Source: RUG12519 sp045649685
Lineage (GTDB): Bacteria; Bacillota; Clostridia; Oscillospirales; Ruminococcaceae
Assembly: GCA_045649685.1 (NCBI GenBank)
Contig: JAZRQJ010000007.1
Coordinates: forward strand, 248,001-312,000
DNA: 64,000 nucleotides
Reading direction: 5' to 3'
Part shown: one piece after another, positions 34,611-43,202 of the stretch
How the letters are laid out: the number at the start of each line of letters is the position of its first letter
Position numbering within the stretch: the first letter of the stretch is position 1
The notes under the pieces: generated by a model
Database searches by the model: none
The model's input: the letters and a program-made list of their open reading frames with translations, nothing else
What the model was told of the DNA's origin: nothing
Translations under genes and position numbers: made by a program

Positions 34611-34650
34611 AAAAACAAGAGTGCTATAAGATAAAGACACTCTTGTTTTT
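34611..34650. terminator. Bidirectional terminator between acyl-CoA synthetase and dehydratase genes
   Basis: AAAACAAGAGTG and CACTCTTGTTTT form a perfect 12-bp stem with a 14-base loop and a T run. Confidence 0.9.
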
Positions 34651-34671
34651 TGTATTAAAATAATAAAATTA

Positions 34672-35952
34672 CTAAATAGTTTTGTTTTTGTTGTCAAAAC
34701 GTTCTTTGGCAGTAGCGAGCATCAATTTTATTCTGTTTTCTTGATTGACTTTTGTTGCCCCAGGATCATAATCCACGCATACTATATTGGCCATAGGGTT
34801 TTTATTTGTTATTTGTCTTACCATACCTTTTCCTACTATGTGGTTTGGTAAGCAACCAAATGGTTGTGCGCATACAATATTTTCAGCACCATCTTTAATT
34901 AATTCAATCATTTCAGCAGTTAGTAGCCAGCCTTCTCCCATTTTTGCACCATAACCTATATATGATTTAACATTTCTTTTAATTGTCTCAAATGAGCTAG
35001 GAGGCGAAAATTTATTTGATTTTTTTATTGAGTCAATAAATATATTTTGTATGCCTTCCAGATATTTTTTGAATTTATAACAGATTAACCTTTTTAATTT
35101 ACTGCCACCATATATGTCTATATCTACAATTCGATTATCCACTTTAAATATTATAAAGTCCATGATACCAGGAATGACTACTTCTACATTTTCATCAAGC
35201 AAAAAATCACTTAAATTGTTGTTAGCTAAAGGTGAGTATTTCACGTATATTTCTCCGACAATTCCAACTTTAACTTTAGGCGTTTTATTTATTTGAATTT
35301 TTGCATAGTCACTCACAATGTTGTTAAAATTTTGAGTCATAACTTTTTTACCAAACTCATTTGAATTTCTATATTGGTGTGCTAACTTTTCAACCCAATG
35401 TTTAGTTGTTTGTTCTGTAGTCCCTTTAACTACTTCATATGGCTTAGTTTGATTTTCTAATAACATTAACATATCACCATATATTAGAGCTGACACCAAC
35501 TGCTTAATTAGAGATAAACTCATTTTGAACCCTGGATTTTTTTCAAGCCCAGCTAAATTTACAGATACAACTGGAACATGTGGATAGCCGGCTTTTTTTA
35601 GTGCTTTTCTAAGTAAGTGAATATAGTTAGATGCCCTACATCCACCACCTGTTTGGGTAATAAAAAGAGCGGTTGTATTTGGATCATATTTTCCACTTTT
35701 TAGTGCGTCAATAAACTGACCAACAACTAAAAGACAAGGGTAACATGTATCGTTATGAATATTTTGTAATCCCATTTTTACAATATTTGTATTGTTAGAT
35801 TTCAATAAGTCGCAATCGTATCCTCTTTGCTTTAGAATATTTTTAATTAATTCGAAGTGTATTGGAAGCATATTTGGTATGAGTAATTTGTATGTTTTTT
35901 TCATTTGTTTAGTAAATATGACGCGTCCTGATTTATCATAGGTTATACTCAT
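34672..35952 (-). CDS. 2-hydroxyacyl-CoA dehydratase-like subunit (HgdB family)
   Basis: 426 residues. The Cys-containing DTCYPCLLVVGQFIDAL, ITQTGGGCRASNYIHLLRKAL and CAQPFGCLPNHIVGKGMVRQI match the iron-sulfur HgdB-like family, so an [4Fe-4S] cluster is expected. In many Clostridia this module is the C-terminal part of one protein of about 1400 residues that also holds two activase domains. Here it is a separate gene: AGGGAG lies between the upstream stop and ATG 35952, with 14 bases between the genes. The substrate is unknown for this orphan class. Confidence 0.85.
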   Translation of the reverse strand: MSITYDKSGRVIFTKQMKKTYKLLIPNMLPIHFELIKNILKQRGYDCDLLKSNNTNIVKMGLQNIHNDTCYPCLLVVGQFIDALKSGKYDPNTTALFITQTGGGCRASNYIHLLRKALKKAGYPHVPVVSVNLAGLEKNPGFKMSLSLIKQLVSALIYGDMLMLLENQTKPYEVVKGTTEQTTKHWVEKLAHQYRNSNEFGKKVMTQNFNNIVSDYAKIQINKTPKVKVGIVGEIYVKYSPLANNNLSDFLLDENVEVVIPGIMDFIIFKVDNRIVDIDIYGGSKLKRLICYKFKKYLEGIQNIFIDSIKKSNKFSPPSSFETIKRNVKSYIGYGAKMGEGWLLTAEMIELIKDGAENIVCAQPFGCLPNHIVGKGMVRQITNKNPMANIVCVDYDPGATKVNQENRIKLMLATAKERFDNKNKTI

Positions 35953-35966
35953 AAGTTAAACTCCCT

Positions 35967-38921
35967 TTATTTATATTGATTACTGCGTTCTTCAATGGCT
36001 GCTAATAAACTTCGAATTCTTATTTTAGTTGCTCCCAGATTATTTATTTCATCAATTTTAATTTGAGTATATAGTTTATTATTAGACTCCAAAATATCTC
36101 TGATTTCATCTGTTGTTATTGCGTCAACACCGCAACCAAAAGACACCAGTTGAATTAAATTCATGTTTTTATGTTTGGTTACTTCTTTTGCAGCAGTGTA
36201 TAGTCTTGCATGATATGTCCATTGATTTAAAACTTTTGTTTTCACCTTACAATCAGATTGATATGCTATAGCATCTGAAGTTAAAACAACAGTTTCATAG
36301 CTTGAAAGAAGACGATCTATTCCGTGATTGATTTCAGGATCTATATGATATGGTCTGCATGCTAAAACAATAATTTCTTTGTTGTTTTTATTTGCATAAT
36401 CAATTGCTTCAGATGCATAATTTTTTAGATCTTGTTTATAGTTTTTATAGGCTATATATGCTTTATCTGCTGCATTTTTGATGTCTTTTTTTTCTACGTT
36501 AAAATATTTAGAAAATATCTTAAATGCAAATTTGTCAAAGTATTTTGGTTTATCAATTCCTATATAATCCATTATAAATTTTTGATTATTGTTAAATATA
36601 ATGTTGGATTTTATTATTTCTGGGTAATACGCAACAACCGGACAATTATAGTTGTTGTTTCCGGAATGCTCATCAAAGTTGTATGTCATGCATGGATAAA
36701 ATATAAAATCAACATTTTCATTTATTAATGAGGTAATATGGCCATGAATCAGTTTGGCCGGATAGCAAACAGTGTCTGAAGGAATAGTGTGTTGGCCACT
36801 TACATATAATTCCCTGCTAGACCTTGGAGAAATTATGATCTCAAAATCCAAAGACTCAAAAAAAGCAACCCAAAATGGTAGATTTTCAAACATATTTAAG
36901 ACCATAGGAATACCAATTTTGCCACGTTTGCCTTTATTATTTGGGAGATTAATTAATTTATTGTATGTATATTCAACCATGTTATATTTAACTGAATTAG
37001 ATATATTATTATATTTATTACATTTGTTACCGGATATAAAAATCTTGTTGTTACCAAATTTATTTATAGTTAATCTACAATTGTTCGGACAATTTTTACA
37101 TGTTGTAGATGTCACAGAATGTGAGAATTTTTCTAGGTCTTCAGGAGTTATAGTCGAAGAAGCCTCTGAAATATTATTTTTGGCGTATAGAGCACATCCA
37201 TATGCTCCCATTAACCCTGAAATAGGTGTTCTAATAACATTAATACCTATTTCTTTTTCAAAAGCTCTCAAAACAGCATCATTTAAAAATGTTCCACCTT
37301 GAACAACTATATTTGTTCCTAAATCGTTTGGACTTTGCGCTCTAATAACTTTGTATATGGCGTTTTTAACTATTGATATTGAAAGGCCTGCAGATATATC
37401 CTCAATAGTTGCTCCTTCCTTTTGAGCTTGTTTAACAGATGAATTCATAAATACTGTACAACGTGATCCTAGATCAACAGGTGATTTAGCAAAGAGGCCT
37501 TTTTTTGCAAATTCAGGAGCAGTATATCCGAGTGCTGTTGCAAAAGTTTCTAAAAACGAGCCACAACCCGAAGAACACGCTTCATTTAGCATTATTGAAT
37601 CTATAGCTCCCATTTTCAGTTTGAAACATTTAATATCTTGCCCACCAATATCTATTATAAAATCAACGTTTGGAAGGAAATGTCTTGCTGAAGTAAAATG
37701 AGCAATTGTTTCAACGATTCCGTAATCTAATGAAAAAGCAGTTTTTATCAAACTTTCTCCGTATCCAGTAACAGCACTTCCTGCAATTTTAATTTTCCCG
37801 TTACTAGCAAGAATTTTATCATATATTTCTTTTAGGGAGGCTATTACAATGCCAAGAACTTCTCCTCCGTTTGAAAGATATTTTGAATAAAGTATTTCAT
37901 TATTCTCTGATATTAGAACAATTTTTATAGTTGTCGATCCAGCATCTATTCCTAAATATGCATTTCCAGTGTAATTATCTATATCTTTAAAATTAACAAC
38001 AATTTTATTTTGTCTGGATAAAAATTCTTTATATTCATCTTCGTTATTAAATAAAGGTGGTAAAGTAACTTTATTGTTAGAATTTTTTTCTTTTTTCAGT
38101 GAATCAATGATAGAAGATAAATGTATAGGAGTAGTTGCTTCTGTGGCATATTCTGCTGCTCCTAAAGCAACAAAATATTGGCTGTTCTCAGGAAAAACAG
38201 CATTTTCTTTAGATAAATTAAGAGAGTCTATAAATCTTTCACGCAATCCTGAGAAAAAAGTTAAAGGTCCTCCTAAAAACATAACTTTGCCTTTTATTTC
38301 TCTACCTTGAGCTAATCCACCTATAGTTTGATTAACTACAGCTTGAAAAATGCTAGCTGTTAAATCATTTTTTTGAGCACCTTGATTTATTAATGGTTGA
38401 ATATCCGATTTTGCAAATACTCCGCATCTAGAAGCGATTGTATATAGTTTATTGTATTTTAAAGAGAGTTCATCAAATTCTTTTAAATCGATTCCCAGTA
38501 AAACAGCCATTTGATCTATAAATGCACCTGTTCCACCAGCACATGATCCATTCATTCTTACTTCTGGTGCTCCAGATAAAAAAAGAATTTTGGCGTCCTC
38601 TCCACCGAGTTCAATAATAACATCAATTTCAGGATAATGTTTTTTAGCTGCAATTTTGGTTGCATAAACTTCCTGGACAAATTTTATATTAGCATCTTGA
38701 GATAGTCCTAATCCAGATGATCCTGTTACAGAAATATAAGCTGGAGCGTTTTTTAATATGTTTTCATTAATATATGACAAGAATTCTATTGCTTTTTCTT
38801 TTATCATAGCTTTGTGTCGTTCATAAGATTTAAAAACTATGTTTTGTTCCTTAAAGACCACGCATTTTATCGTGGTTGAGCCAACATCTAATCCAATTTT
38901 AAAATTTGTGTCTCTCAACAA
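35967..38921 (-). CDS. CoA-dehydratase activase with two BadF/HgdC domains and a DUF2229 region
   Basis: 984 residues. Two ASKHA ATPase domains in tandem: the first opens KIGLDVGSTTIKCVVF and has NGSCAGGTGAFIDQMA and SRCGVFAKSD (about 5-255). The second opens YLGIDAGSTTIKIVLI and has NEACSSGCGSFLETFA and GSRCTVFMNSS (about 320-580). The conserved Cys would hold a [4Fe-4S] cluster. A Cys-rich insert (CKNCPNNCRL) and a DUF2229 region (about 670-960) follow. ATP-driven electron injection into the partner dehydratase is expected. The frame starts at TTG 38927, but TTG 38921 has the correct 8-base spacing to AAGGAG. Confidence 0.88.
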   Translation of the reverse strand: MLRDTNFKIGLDVGSTTIKCVVFKEQNIVFKSYERHKAMIKEKAIEFLSYINENILKNAPAYISVTGSSGLGLSQDANIKFVQEVYATKIAAKKHYPEIDVIIELGGEDAKILFLSGAPEVRMNGSCAGGTGAFIDQMAVLLGIDLKEFDELSLKYNKLYTIASRCGVFAKSDIQPLINQGAQKNDLTASIFQAVVNQTIGGLAQGREIKGKVMFLGGPLTFFSGLRERFIDSLNLSKENAVFPENSQYFVALGAAEYATEATTPIHLSSIIDSLKKEKNSNNKVTLPPLFNNEDEYKEFLSRQNKIVVNFKDIDNYTGNAYLGIDAGSTTIKIVLISENNEILYSKYLSNGGEVLGIVIASLKEIYDKILASNGKIKIAGSAVTGYGESLIKTAFSLDYGIVETIAHFTSARHFLPNVDFIIDIGGQDIKCFKLKMGAIDSIMLNEACSSGCGSFLETFATALGYTAPEFAKKGLFAKSPVDLGSRCTVFMNSSVKQAQKEGATIEDISAGLSISIVKNAIYKVIRAQSPNDLGTNIVVQGGTFLNDAVLRAFEKEIGINVIRTPISGLMGAYGCALYAKNNISEASSTITPEDLEKFSHSVTSTTCKNCPNNCRLTINKFGNNKIFISGNKCNKYNNISNSVKYNMVEYTYNKLINLPNNKGKRGKIGIPMVLNMFENLPFWVAFFESLDFEIIISPRSSRELYVSGQHTIPSDTVCYPAKLIHGHITSLINENVDFIFYPCMTYNFDEHSGNNNYNCPVVAYYPEIIKSNIIFNNNQKFIMDYIGIDKPKYFDKFAFKIFSKYFNVEKKDIKNAADKAYIAYKNYKQDLKNYASEAIDYANKNNKEIIVLACRPYHIDPEINHGIDRLLSSYETVVLTSDAIAYQSDCKVKTKVLNQWTYHARLYTAAKEVTKHKNMNLIQLVSFGCGVDAITTDEIRDILESNNKLYTQIKIDEINNLGATKIRIRSLLAAIEERSNQYK

Positions 38922-38966
38922 AATCAATACTCCTTATAAATTAAAAAAATCAAACATTTGATACCA

Positions 38967-38995
38967 ATTATACATTAAATATGCGTATAAATCAA
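38967..38995 (-). promoter_or_regulatory. Sigma-A promoter for the activase/dehydratase operon
   Basis: On the minus strand TTGATT (38995-38990), a 17-base spacer and TATAAT (38972-38967). The gap to 39129 is otherwise featureless and AT-rich. Confidence 0.75.
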
Positions 38996-39129
38996 GAAAT
39001 TTTGCATTTTTAGTCAAAAATACTTCTAATAAATAGAAAATAAAAAAATTTAATATAAAATTGTATTTAAATTGCTTATTAATAATGTATATTCTGAATT
39101 TTAATATATTAGTATTTTTTGTTACTATG

Positions 39130-39159
39130 TTGACTTTTAGACGTTTTGTGTGATAAAAT
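39130..39159 (+). promoter_or_regulatory. Candidate promoter for bioY
   Basis: TTGACT (39130-39135), an 18-base spacer and TAAAAT (39154-39159) with a TGA extended -10. I do not see a convincing BirA operator around it. Confidence 0.6.
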
Positions 39160-39208
39160 GCTGTCAGATTTAATTATAAATTATTGATTTAAGAGGAGGG
39201 AGATTTGT

Positions 39209-39760
39209 TTGTCTAAGATTCAGATAAAAACGGTAGTATTGTGTGCTTTTTGTTGTGCTTTAACCTGTATTTTATCCATGATTTCAATTCCAATTCAACC
39301 TATACCAATTACTATGGCGACAGTAGCGGTGTATCTCTCAGGAGTTATTATGGGGCCTAAATATGGAGCAATAAGTCAATTAGTTTATTTGCTTTTAATT
39401 TTAGTTGGCTTACCGTTTACTTCTAAGCTGATTGGAGGAATGTCTGTTTTTTTAGGCCCAACATCAGGATTTTTGATAGGATATGTGCCGATGGCGTTGG
39501 TGATTGGTTTAGTACATTGTTACTTTAAAAATAAGTTTGATAAAAATTCTACTAAAATATTTGGACTAGTGTTGGCTATGGTTTTGGGTACATTTGTATG
39601 TTATTTATGTGGATTATTATGGTATATGATTTATAGTTCAGTTGATATACATAGTGCTTTTGTGGTATGTGTTCTTCCTTTCTTGATTGGTGATGCTATT
39701 AAGATAGCTTTTGTGGCAGTTTTTGTTCCTAAACTTGAAAAAATTCTTAAAATTGGTTAA
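39209..39760 (+). CDS. bioY: Biotin transporter S component BioY
   Basis: Biotin-binding membrane subunit, probably working with EcfA1-EcfA2-EcfT (19760-22279). 183 residues, with about six membrane segments. The family signature is IPIQPIPITMATVAVYLSGVIMGPKYG near 26-52, then YLLLILVGLPF and GPTSGFLIGYVPMA, and a C-terminal PFLIGDAIKIAFVAVFVPKL. The start is TTG 39209 behind GAGGAGGGAG. No biotin synthesis genes lie nearby, consistent with uptake. Confidence 0.95.
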   Translation: MSKIQIKTVVLCAFCCALTCILSMISIPIQPIPITMATVAVYLSGVIMGPKYGAISQLVYLLLILVGLPFTSKLIGGMSVFLGPTSGFLIGYVPMALVIGLVHCYFKNKFDKNSTKIFGLVLAMVLGTFVCYLCGLLWYMIYSSVDIHSAFVVCVLPFLIGDAIKIAFVAVFVPKLEKILKIG

Positions 39761-39805
39761 AATGTGATTGCTGTTAGATGAATTTTATATGTTGGTGGTT
39801 TGTTT

Positions 39806-40060
39806 ATGAATCAAAGTTTTCATTTTCCTACTTTGGAATATTTGAAGTTTGGTAATATTTTTTCTAGTAGTTTGGATGATTTTAATTTTAAAATATTTCC
39901 CGATATTGATGCTTGTAAAATTAAAGCCATAATTTGGCAGGGACACAATTGTTTAGATGTTAGTGAAGCATTATTTGAAAAAATTTTTGGGTTATCGGAA
40001 GATGGATTTGGTGAAATGATAAATTGGATTAAAGATAATTATGAAAATTTTAAATGTTAG
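39806..40060 (+). CDS. Conserved-looking small protein, unknown function
   Basis: 84 residues from ATG 39806, chosen because GGTGG lies 7 bases upstream. No membrane segment, signal or known motif; acidic and aromatic (FPTLEYLKFGNIFSSSLDDF, IIWQGHNCLDVSEALFEKIF, then a Gly/Asp-rich stretch). It lies 45 bases after bioY and before a perfect terminator, so it is probably co-transcribed with bioY. I do not recognise the family. Confidence 0.65.
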   Translation: MNQSFHFPTLEYLKFGNIFSSSLDDFNFKIFPDIDACKIKAIIWQGHNCLDVSEALFEKIFGLSEDGFGEMINWIKDNYENFKC

Positions 40061-40081
40061 TTTTGTTTAAATTTCTTATTT

Positions 40082-40104
40082 AGCTCTCAATTGAGAGCTT
40101 TTTT
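40082..40104 (+). terminator. Terminator of the bioY transcript
   Basis: The perfect palindrome AGCTCTCAATTGAGAGCT is followed by a run of T. Confidence 0.9.
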
Positions 40105-40119
40105 GTTTTTAAAATGTAG

Positions 40120-40148
40120 GTATGTATTTTGAAATATTTGACATATTA
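40120..40148 (+). promoter_or_regulatory. Candidate sigma-G promoter for spoIVB
   Basis: GTATG (40120-40124), a 17-base spacer and CATATTA (40142-40148) fit the Bacillus sigma-G pattern (gnATr, then CATnnTA). It lies about 37 bases upstream of the spoIVB start. The gene is forespore-expressed in Bacillus. No sigma-A promoter of normal spacing is seen here. Confidence 0.5.
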
Positions 40149-40184
40149 TAGTTATAGAATATTTTAAAATAATAGAGGGTGTTA

Positions 40185-41393
40185 TTGGATTTGAACAAAT
40201 TTATACGATCAATTATTATGTCTATAATTATTGTGGTTACTGGCGTTATGGGATTAGTTAGTTATTATTCCTATAGTATTCAGGATACCTATATGATTTA
40301 TAGTGATCAAAATATAAAATCAAATTGGTTTGGAGTCAATGTTTCAGAGATAAAAGACGATACTGTGGTTGGTACTGATGAAAAATTTAATAAAGAATAT
40401 AGGATAGATTTATTCGGAGTTATACCTATTAAAAAGATTCACGTTAGAGAAATAGACAAAATAAAGGTGGTTCCATGCGGAACACCGTTTGGAGTAAAAC
40501 TTTTGACAGATGGTGTTATGGTCATAGACATTAAGAATGTGTCTTGTGATGGAGAAAATAGATCTCCAGCGAAGGAAGCTGGATTAAAAATTGGAGATGT
40601 CATAACGTCTGTTGATGGAAATAAAGTAAGTAGCAACAGTGAATTAAAGGAATTTGTTTCATCGGGAGAAGGTAAATTTTTATATATAAAGTATAAACGG
40701 AATTTTGAAGAATATGAAACTAAATTAAAACCTGCGTATTCTTTGAAAGACGAAAAATGGCTGGCTGGACTTTGGGTTAGAGATAGTTCGGCAGGAATAG
40801 GGACAATAACTTTTTGTACTGAAAATGGAATTTTTGGAGGCTTGGGACATCCAATATGTGATGTCGATACTGGAAATATTCTTCCACTTGGACGCGGAGA
40901 AATTGTTAGTGCATATATAAATGATGTTAAACATGGCACCTCTGGGTCGCCTGGAGAACTATGTGGAATATTTTCTAACAATGAAGCAATAGGAAATGTG
41001 AAAATTAATGACAATTGTGGGTTGTTTGGTAAACTAATAAAGCCTATTAATATACATGAACCTGTTTTAATAGGACTTAAACAAGAAGTGAAAATAGGCA
41101 AAGCAACTATATACAGCACAATATTTGGTGATGTGCCTCAAAGTTATGATATTGAAATTGAATCAATAGATTTTAAACAGAACAATAGAAATTATGTGGT
41201 TAGGATTACAGATCAAAAACTTTTGAAAAAAACTGGTGGAATTGTCCAAGGAATGAGCGGAAGTCCTATAATACAAAACGGCAAATTGATTGGGGCAGTA
41301 ACTCATGTTTTTGTTAATGATCCAACACGAGGGTATGGTGTGTTTGCTGAAACTATGATTGAAAAATCAAATAAACTTTTAAATTTTAACTGA
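40185..41393 (+). CDS. spoIVB: SpoIVB serine peptidase, sporulation signalling
   Basis: Made in the forespore and secreted to the intermembrane space, where it triggers pro-sigma-K processing in Bacillus. About 402 residues. An N-terminal membrane anchor (about 8-28), a PDZ domain (about 120-180: AKEAGLKIGDVITSVDGNKV) and the S55 peptidase domain follow. The His is in GGLGHPICD, the Ser in QGMSGSPIIQNGKLIGAVTHV; GTSGSPGELCG is also typical. The start is uncertain between GTG 40179 and TTG 40185, since the GAGGG element is very close to the first. Strong evidence of a sporulating lineage. Confidence 0.95.
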   Translation: MDLNKFIRSIIMSIIIVVTGVMGLVSYYSYSIQDTYMIYSDQNIKSNWFGVNVSEIKDDTVVGTDEKFNKEYRIDLFGVIPIKKIHVREIDKIKVVPCGTPFGVKLLTDGVMVIDIKNVSCDGENRSPAKEAGLKIGDVITSVDGNKVSSNSELKEFVSSGEGKFLYIKYKRNFEEYETKLKPAYSLKDEKWLAGLWVRDSSAGIGTITFCTENGIFGGLGHPICDVDTGNILPLGRGEIVSAYINDVKHGTSGSPGELCGIFSNNEAIGNVKINDNCGLFGKLIKPINIHEPVLIGLKQEVKIGKATIYSTIFGDVPQSYDIEIESIDFKQNNRNYVVRITDQKLLKKTGGIVQGMSGSPIIQNGKLIGAVTHVFVNDPTRGYGVFAETMIEKSNKLLNFN

Positions 41394-41456
41394 TAGTAAA
41401 ATTATAGTAATAATTTTAAATTTTGTTACGTATTGTTATTTAGGAGGATAATGAAA

Positions 41457-41939
41457 TTGAAAAAGTTATTACTATGTTTTATTTGTTTTTTGTTTATTTT
41501 GTTTTTAACTGGATGTAAATCTTCTAAAGAAATGAATAATGATTATTTTGAAAAAAAGCAAGATTTTAGTATGTTAGCTAAATGTAAGCAAAATGAAATG
41601 GAGTATACTTTGAGTATTAATAAAGGGGGAAATCAGATCCGATTTGCATATGTTTCGCCAGAAAATATAAAAGATTTATGTTTTATTTTTGATTCGGAAA
41701 AACAGAAGGTTTCATATATGGGATTAGACATAAGTGAGGAAAACGGACAATTATTAAAAGCTGTTTTGCCGGAAATAATTTCAAAAGCAATAGAAGACAG
41801 TTTGGCTAAATCTGGAGAAAACATTGAAGGAGTAACTGAATATGGAAATTATACTGCGATTATTGATAGAGAGAGTGGTTTGCTAAAAACATTAGCCTTA
41901 CCTAATTATAATTTTAAATGCTCGTTTGTATCAGAATAA
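41457..41939 (+). CDS. Small lipoprotein of unknown function
   Basis: 160 residues. A lipoprotein signal peptide (KKLLLCFICFLFILFLTGC) ends in the lipobox LTGC, so Cys is lipidated and the mature protein sits on the outer face of the membrane. The mature part is mixed alpha/beta with no known domain (YTLSINKGGNQIRFAYVSPE, ISKAIEDSLAKSGENIEGV). AGGAGG (41442-41447) is only 3 bases from ATG 41451 but 9 bases from TTG 41457, so TTG is preferred. Downstream of spoIVB on the same strand; a sporulation role is possible but unsupported. Confidence 0.75.
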   Translation: MKKLLLCFICFLFILFLTGCKSSKEMNNDYFEKKQDFSMLAKCKQNEMEYTLSINKGGNQIRFAYVSPENIKDLCFIFDSEKQKVSYMGLDISEENGQLLKAVLPEIISKAIEDSLAKSGENIEGVTEYGNYTAIIDRESGLLKTLALPNYNFKCSFVSE

Positions 41940-41967
41940 ATATTAGTTTGTTATTTAATAGCAAGAC

Positions 41968-42006
41968 AAAAGCACATCCTACAAGTTAATTGTAAGATGT
42001 GCTTTT
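41968..42006. terminator. Bidirectional terminator between the lipoprotein gene and trpS
   Basis: AAAAGCACATC-C-TACAA pairs with TTGTA-A-GATGTGCTTTT, followed by T. Confidence 0.85.
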
Positions 42007-42026
42007 TATTGTTTGAAAATAGGAAC

Positions 42027-43031
42027 CTAAATTCCTATTTTTTCATAAACTGATTTTAAGGTTTTTTGTGCTATTGAAGATGCTTTTTTAGCACCTTGAT
42101 TACAAATTTCTTGTAAATATTTTTTGTCTTTAGATAGTTGATTATATTTATCTTGAACTGGTTTTAATGTTTCAGCTACTAATTCACCGACAGCTAATTT
42201 GAATTCGCCATATCCCTTATCTCTAAACTTCTCCTCAACCTCATTCATTTCTAGATCTGCAAGAACGGAATATATTGTAAGAAGATTTGAAATTCCTGGC
42301 TTTTCATCACTGTAATATATTTTTGATTCAGAGTCAGTTACAGCTTTTTTAAATTTGTTTATTATAACATCTGGGGGGTCTAAAACAGATATAAATCCAT
42401 TTAGATTTTTATCTGATTTTGACATTTTAGAGGTGGGATCTGCCAAACTCATAACTCTTCCGCCAGATGGTGGAATATATGGACTAGGTAAATTAAAAGT
42501 TTCTCCATATAGGTTATTAAATCTATTCGCAATATCTCTTGTTAATTCAAGATGTTGTTTTTGGTCTGCGCCAATTGGAACAAAATCAGATTGATATATT
42601 AAAATATCAGCAGCCATTAAAACAGGATATCCAAATAAACCTGCATTAACATTATCTGCGTTTTTTGCACTTTTGTCCTTGAATTGTGTCATGCGGGTTA
42701 ACTCGCCAAATTGGGTATAGCACTGCAAAACCCAAGAAAGCTCGGCATGTTCTGGCACATGACTTTGTATAAATAATATACTTTTTTCAATATCTATTCC
42801 ACAAGCTAGAAGAAGCGCAACACAATCTAAAGTTAGTTTCTTTAATTTTTGTGGGTCGTTTCTAACAGTTAGTGAGTGTAGATTTGCAATGAAATACAAA
42901 CAATTATAATCATCCTGTACCTTACGCCAGTTCTTTATAGCTCCAATGTAGTTGCCAAGTGTAAATATACCTGTTGGTTGAACTCCACTTAGCATAGTTT
43001 GCTTTTTTGGATCGCTAAAAATTGATTCCAT
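42027..43031 (-). CDS. trpS: Tryptophanyl-tRNA synthetase
   Basis: Class I synthetase charging tRNA-Trp. 334 residues, usual size. The HIGH-like motif is in SGVQPTGIFTLGNYIGAIKNW, the KMSKS motif in DPTSKMSKSDKNLNGFI, with FGYPVLMAADILIYQSDFVPIGADQKQH between. ATG 43031 has AAAGGG upstream. The leader is only about 80 bases, too short for a T-box. Confidence 0.97.
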   Translation of the reverse strand: MESIFSDPKKQTMLSGVQPTGIFTLGNYIGAIKNWRKVQDDYNCLYFIANLHSLTVRNDPQKLKKLTLDCVALLLACGIDIEKSILFIQSHVPEHAELSWVLQCYTQFGELTRMTQFKDKSAKNADNVNAGLFGYPVLMAADILIYQSDFVPIGADQKQHLELTRDIANRFNNLYGETFNLPSPYIPPSGGRVMSLADPTSKMSKSDKNLNGFISVLDPPDVIINKFKKAVTDSESKIYYSDEKPGISNLLTIYSVLADLEMNEVEEKFRDKGYGEFKLAVGELVAETLKPVQDKYNQLSKDKKYLQEICNQGAKKASSIAQKTLKSVYEKIGI

Positions 43032-43118
43032 ACATTTTCACACCCTTTAATGAATTGAATTTATTTATGTAATAGCACATATATGCTAAACATACATTAG
43101 AAAAAAATACATTAATTA

Positions 43119-43147
43119 AATATATCAAATAAGATTGTGTTTGTAAA
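43119..43147 (-). promoter_or_regulatory. Candidate sigma-A promoter for trpS
   Basis: On the minus strand TTTACA (43147-43142), a 17-base spacer and TATATT (43124-43119) with a TGA extended -10. Confidence 0.6.
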
Positions 43148-43202
43148 TATATTTATGGTAAATTTTGTCTGTTTAATATAAATTATATTGTTTTAATTTA
43201 TA

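Noticed and set aside
35950..35970. Frameshift splitting one long dehydratase gene
   Set aside because: A stop, a good AGGGAG site and an ATG with correct spacing argue for two real genes.
36772..37302. Plus-strand 176-residue frame
   Set aside because: Antisense shadow within the activase gene.
40439..41119. Minus-strand 226-residue frame
   Set aside because: Antisense shadow of spoIVB with no recognisable domain or start signals.
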